A DNA stretch of 64,000 nucleotides from Candidatus Auribacter fodinae. Lineage in GTDB: Bacteria; Auribacterota; Auribacteria; Auribacterales; Auribacteraceae. Positions within the stretch are counted from its first letter, which is position 1; each line of letters opens with the position of its first letter. Position numbers and translations under genes: made by a program. The notes below the pieces were generated by a model that had not been told where the DNA came from, did no database searches, and worked only from the letters and a program-made list of their open reading frames with translations. The stretch spans positions 1-64,000 of the forward strand of contig QZJZ01000094.1 in NCBI GenBank assembly GCA_003599815.1, in the 5' to 3' direction. Positions 62,933 through 64,000 of the stretch are shown here, in pieces.

Positions 62933-64000
62933 GATATTGTGCTGTATCTTTCTTTGTTTCTCTTTGTTGGTCGGGGTATACGTTGTTTTTGCTCAGACAG
63001 ATGAGCGTGTTGTGTTTCATAAAGCATACCTGATACCCATGCATGGCGAAGTTGATTTTGCTCTTTCGCGGTTTATTTCACGAAGTGCAGAGTCTGCTGT
63101 GAGCGATGGTGCGGACGTTATTGTTTTTGATATCGATACCTTTGGAGGCAGGGTCGATTCCGCGTTGGAAATCTCGCATACAATCACTAATCTCCAGAAT
63201 GTGCATACGGTCGGTTATATATCAGTGAAAGCAATATCAGCCGGAGCGCTGATAGCGTTGTCGTGCAATGAAATAATAATGAAGGAAAACACCACTATCG
63301 GGGACTGCGCGCCAATATCAATGACAAATGAAGGCCCGACCATGCTTGGTGAAAAGTTTCAGTCCCCATTGAGGGCGGAATTCAGAAAACTGGCTGATCG
63401 TAACGGGTATCCCGTTGTTCTTGCCGAAGCGATGGTAAGCGCGGATAGCGAGGTCTTAAAAGTTTTTGATACTCAGGGCGGTTATGTGTATATGACGCGT
63501 ACTTCTTACGATAACCTGACTGACACTGAAAAGGCGAATATCTATAAAACTGAAGTGGTTATTGAAAAAGATAAATTGCTCACCATGCATGATAAAGAAG
63601 CGTTGGAATATGGTTTCGCGGCTCTTGTTGTTAAGGGTATGGATGATGTTAATGAATACCTTGGTCTTAATAAAGATATGATAACCTCAACAGAGTTCTT
63701 ATGGTCTGAGAAGCTGGTACGGTTTATCGATTCTATCGCGCCGATCCTGATGCTGCTCGGACTACTCGGACTGTATACGGAGTTTAAAGTACCCGGATTC
63801 GGGTTGCCCGGCATATTCGGCATTACCTGCTTTGCTTTGGTTTTCGGCAGTAAATTTCTTGTCGGGCTGGCGACATATACTGAGGTTCTGCTGTTTCTGA
63901 TCGGGCTGATACTCTTATTTCTGGAGATATTTGTTATTCCCGGTTTCGGAATTACAGGTGTGACAGGGATTTTCTGCGTCATCATAAGTTTGTATCTTGC
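62895..64000 (+). CDS. NfeD/ClpP-class membrane serine protease (3' end outside window)
   Basis: The frame opens at ATG 62895 with GGGAGAAGG just before it, overlaps the kinase end by 38 bases, and runs off the edge after about 368 codons; the track omits it. A signal peptide (LCCIFLCFSLLVGVYVVFAQ) precedes the protease domain with VIVFDIDTFGGRVDSA and the nucleophile region ISAGALIALSCNEI, as in NfeD-type ClpP-class proteases. Hydrophobic helices near residues 275-368 (APILMLLGLLGLY, PGFGLPGIFGIT) are typical of the NfeD membrane part. Partner stomatin gene, if any, lies beyond the window. Confidence 0.9.
   Translation, partial: MGHRSISYYQRSKILCCIFLCFSLLVGVYVVFAQTDERVVFHKAYLIPMHGEVDFALSRFISRSAESAVSDGADVIVFDIDTFGGRVDSALEISHTITNLQNVHTVGYISVKAISAGALIALSCNEIIMKENTTIGDCAPISMTNEGPTMLGEKFQSPLRAEFRKLADRNGYPVVLAEAMVSADSEVLKVFDTQGGYVYMTRTSYDNLTDTEKANIYKTEVVIEKDKLLTMHDKEALEYGFAALVVKGMDDVNEYLGLNKDMITSTEFLWSEKLVRFIDSIAPILMLLGLLGLYTEFKVPGFGLPGIFGITCFALVFGSKFLVGLATYTEVLLFLIGLILLFLEIFVIPGFGITGVTGIFCVIISLYL

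Noticed and set aside
1-64000. CRISPR arrays, insertion sequences, prophage or integrase genes
   Set aside because: No spaced direct-repeat array, transposase, integrase or phage structural gene was seen; gene content is housekeeping and envelope-related throughout.

Overview
The window is a gene-dense bacterial chromosome segment (about 45 genes, a single tRNA, no rRNA, no insertion sequence, no CRISPR). The cell it implies is a diderm: there is a complete Tol-Pal set, an apolipoprotein N-acyltransferase, a LolC/E-LolD lipoprotein exporter and many lipobox proteins. It also carries the McsA-McsB-ClpC arginine-phosphate proteolysis genes that are best known from Gram-positives. This mixture, the rsmD-coaD-DUF177-rpmF-plsX-fab-secA order, and a 2.7-thousand-residue protein whose N-terminal domain I recall from large Omnitrophota proteins, suggest a member of the PVC superphylum, most likely Candidatus Omnitrophota. 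That placement is an inference from memory, not a database result.

Layout. 1-2099 (-): a GH57/DUF3536 glycosidase-like gene cut by the window edge. 2395-9233 (+): era, an exported MEMO-like protein, a D-aminoacylase-like amidohydrolase and a Dpp/Opp-type peptide importer (binding lipoprotein plus two permeases, no ATPases). 9234-15838 (-): fusA followed by tolQ-tolR-tolA-tolB-pal and a LysM coiled-coil lipoprotein; tolA is split in frame at an A AAA AAG slippery heptamer. 16047-23579: small unknown protein, TPR lipoprotein, a long phosphohexomutase, nagA, a TIGR01212 radical SAM protein, a polyprenol/phytol-kinase-like membrane protein and an ADP-ribosylglycohydrolase, in short mixed-strand groups. 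23661-27464 (-): a large secreted FN3/beta-propeller/TIGR03790 protein. 27745-35847 (+): the giant protein. 35897-58298 (+): a long housekeeping run: rsmD, coaD, DUF177, rpmF, plsX, fabH, fabD, fabG, acpP, fabF, murJ, secA, lnt, prfB (with the programmed +1 frameshift), lysS, lolC/E, lolD, mcsA, mcsB, clpC. 58371-60878: tRNA-Leu(CAA), then a valine-rich leader peptide and intrinsic terminator in front of ilvB-ilvN, a classical attenuator. 60932-61075 (-): a 47-residue secreted peptide gene with its own promoter and terminator. 61349-64000 (+): a sensor histidine kinase overlapping an NfeD/ClpP-class membrane protease that runs off the window.

How the genes work together. Envelope building dominates: fatty-acid synthesis (plsX/fab/acpP), lipid II flipping (murJ), Sec export (secA), lipoprotein acylation and release (lnt, lolCD), outer-membrane tethering (tol-pal) and possible peptidoglycan recycling (nagA, D-aminoacylase, peptide importer). 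Three recoding or conditional expression devices are legible in the DNA: the RF2 frameshift, the ilvBN attenuator and the putative tolA slippery site. Start codons were moved from the ORF track wherever a Shine-Dalgarno sequence, signal peptide or neighbouring stop decided it; two edge genes and two small genes are absent from the track.
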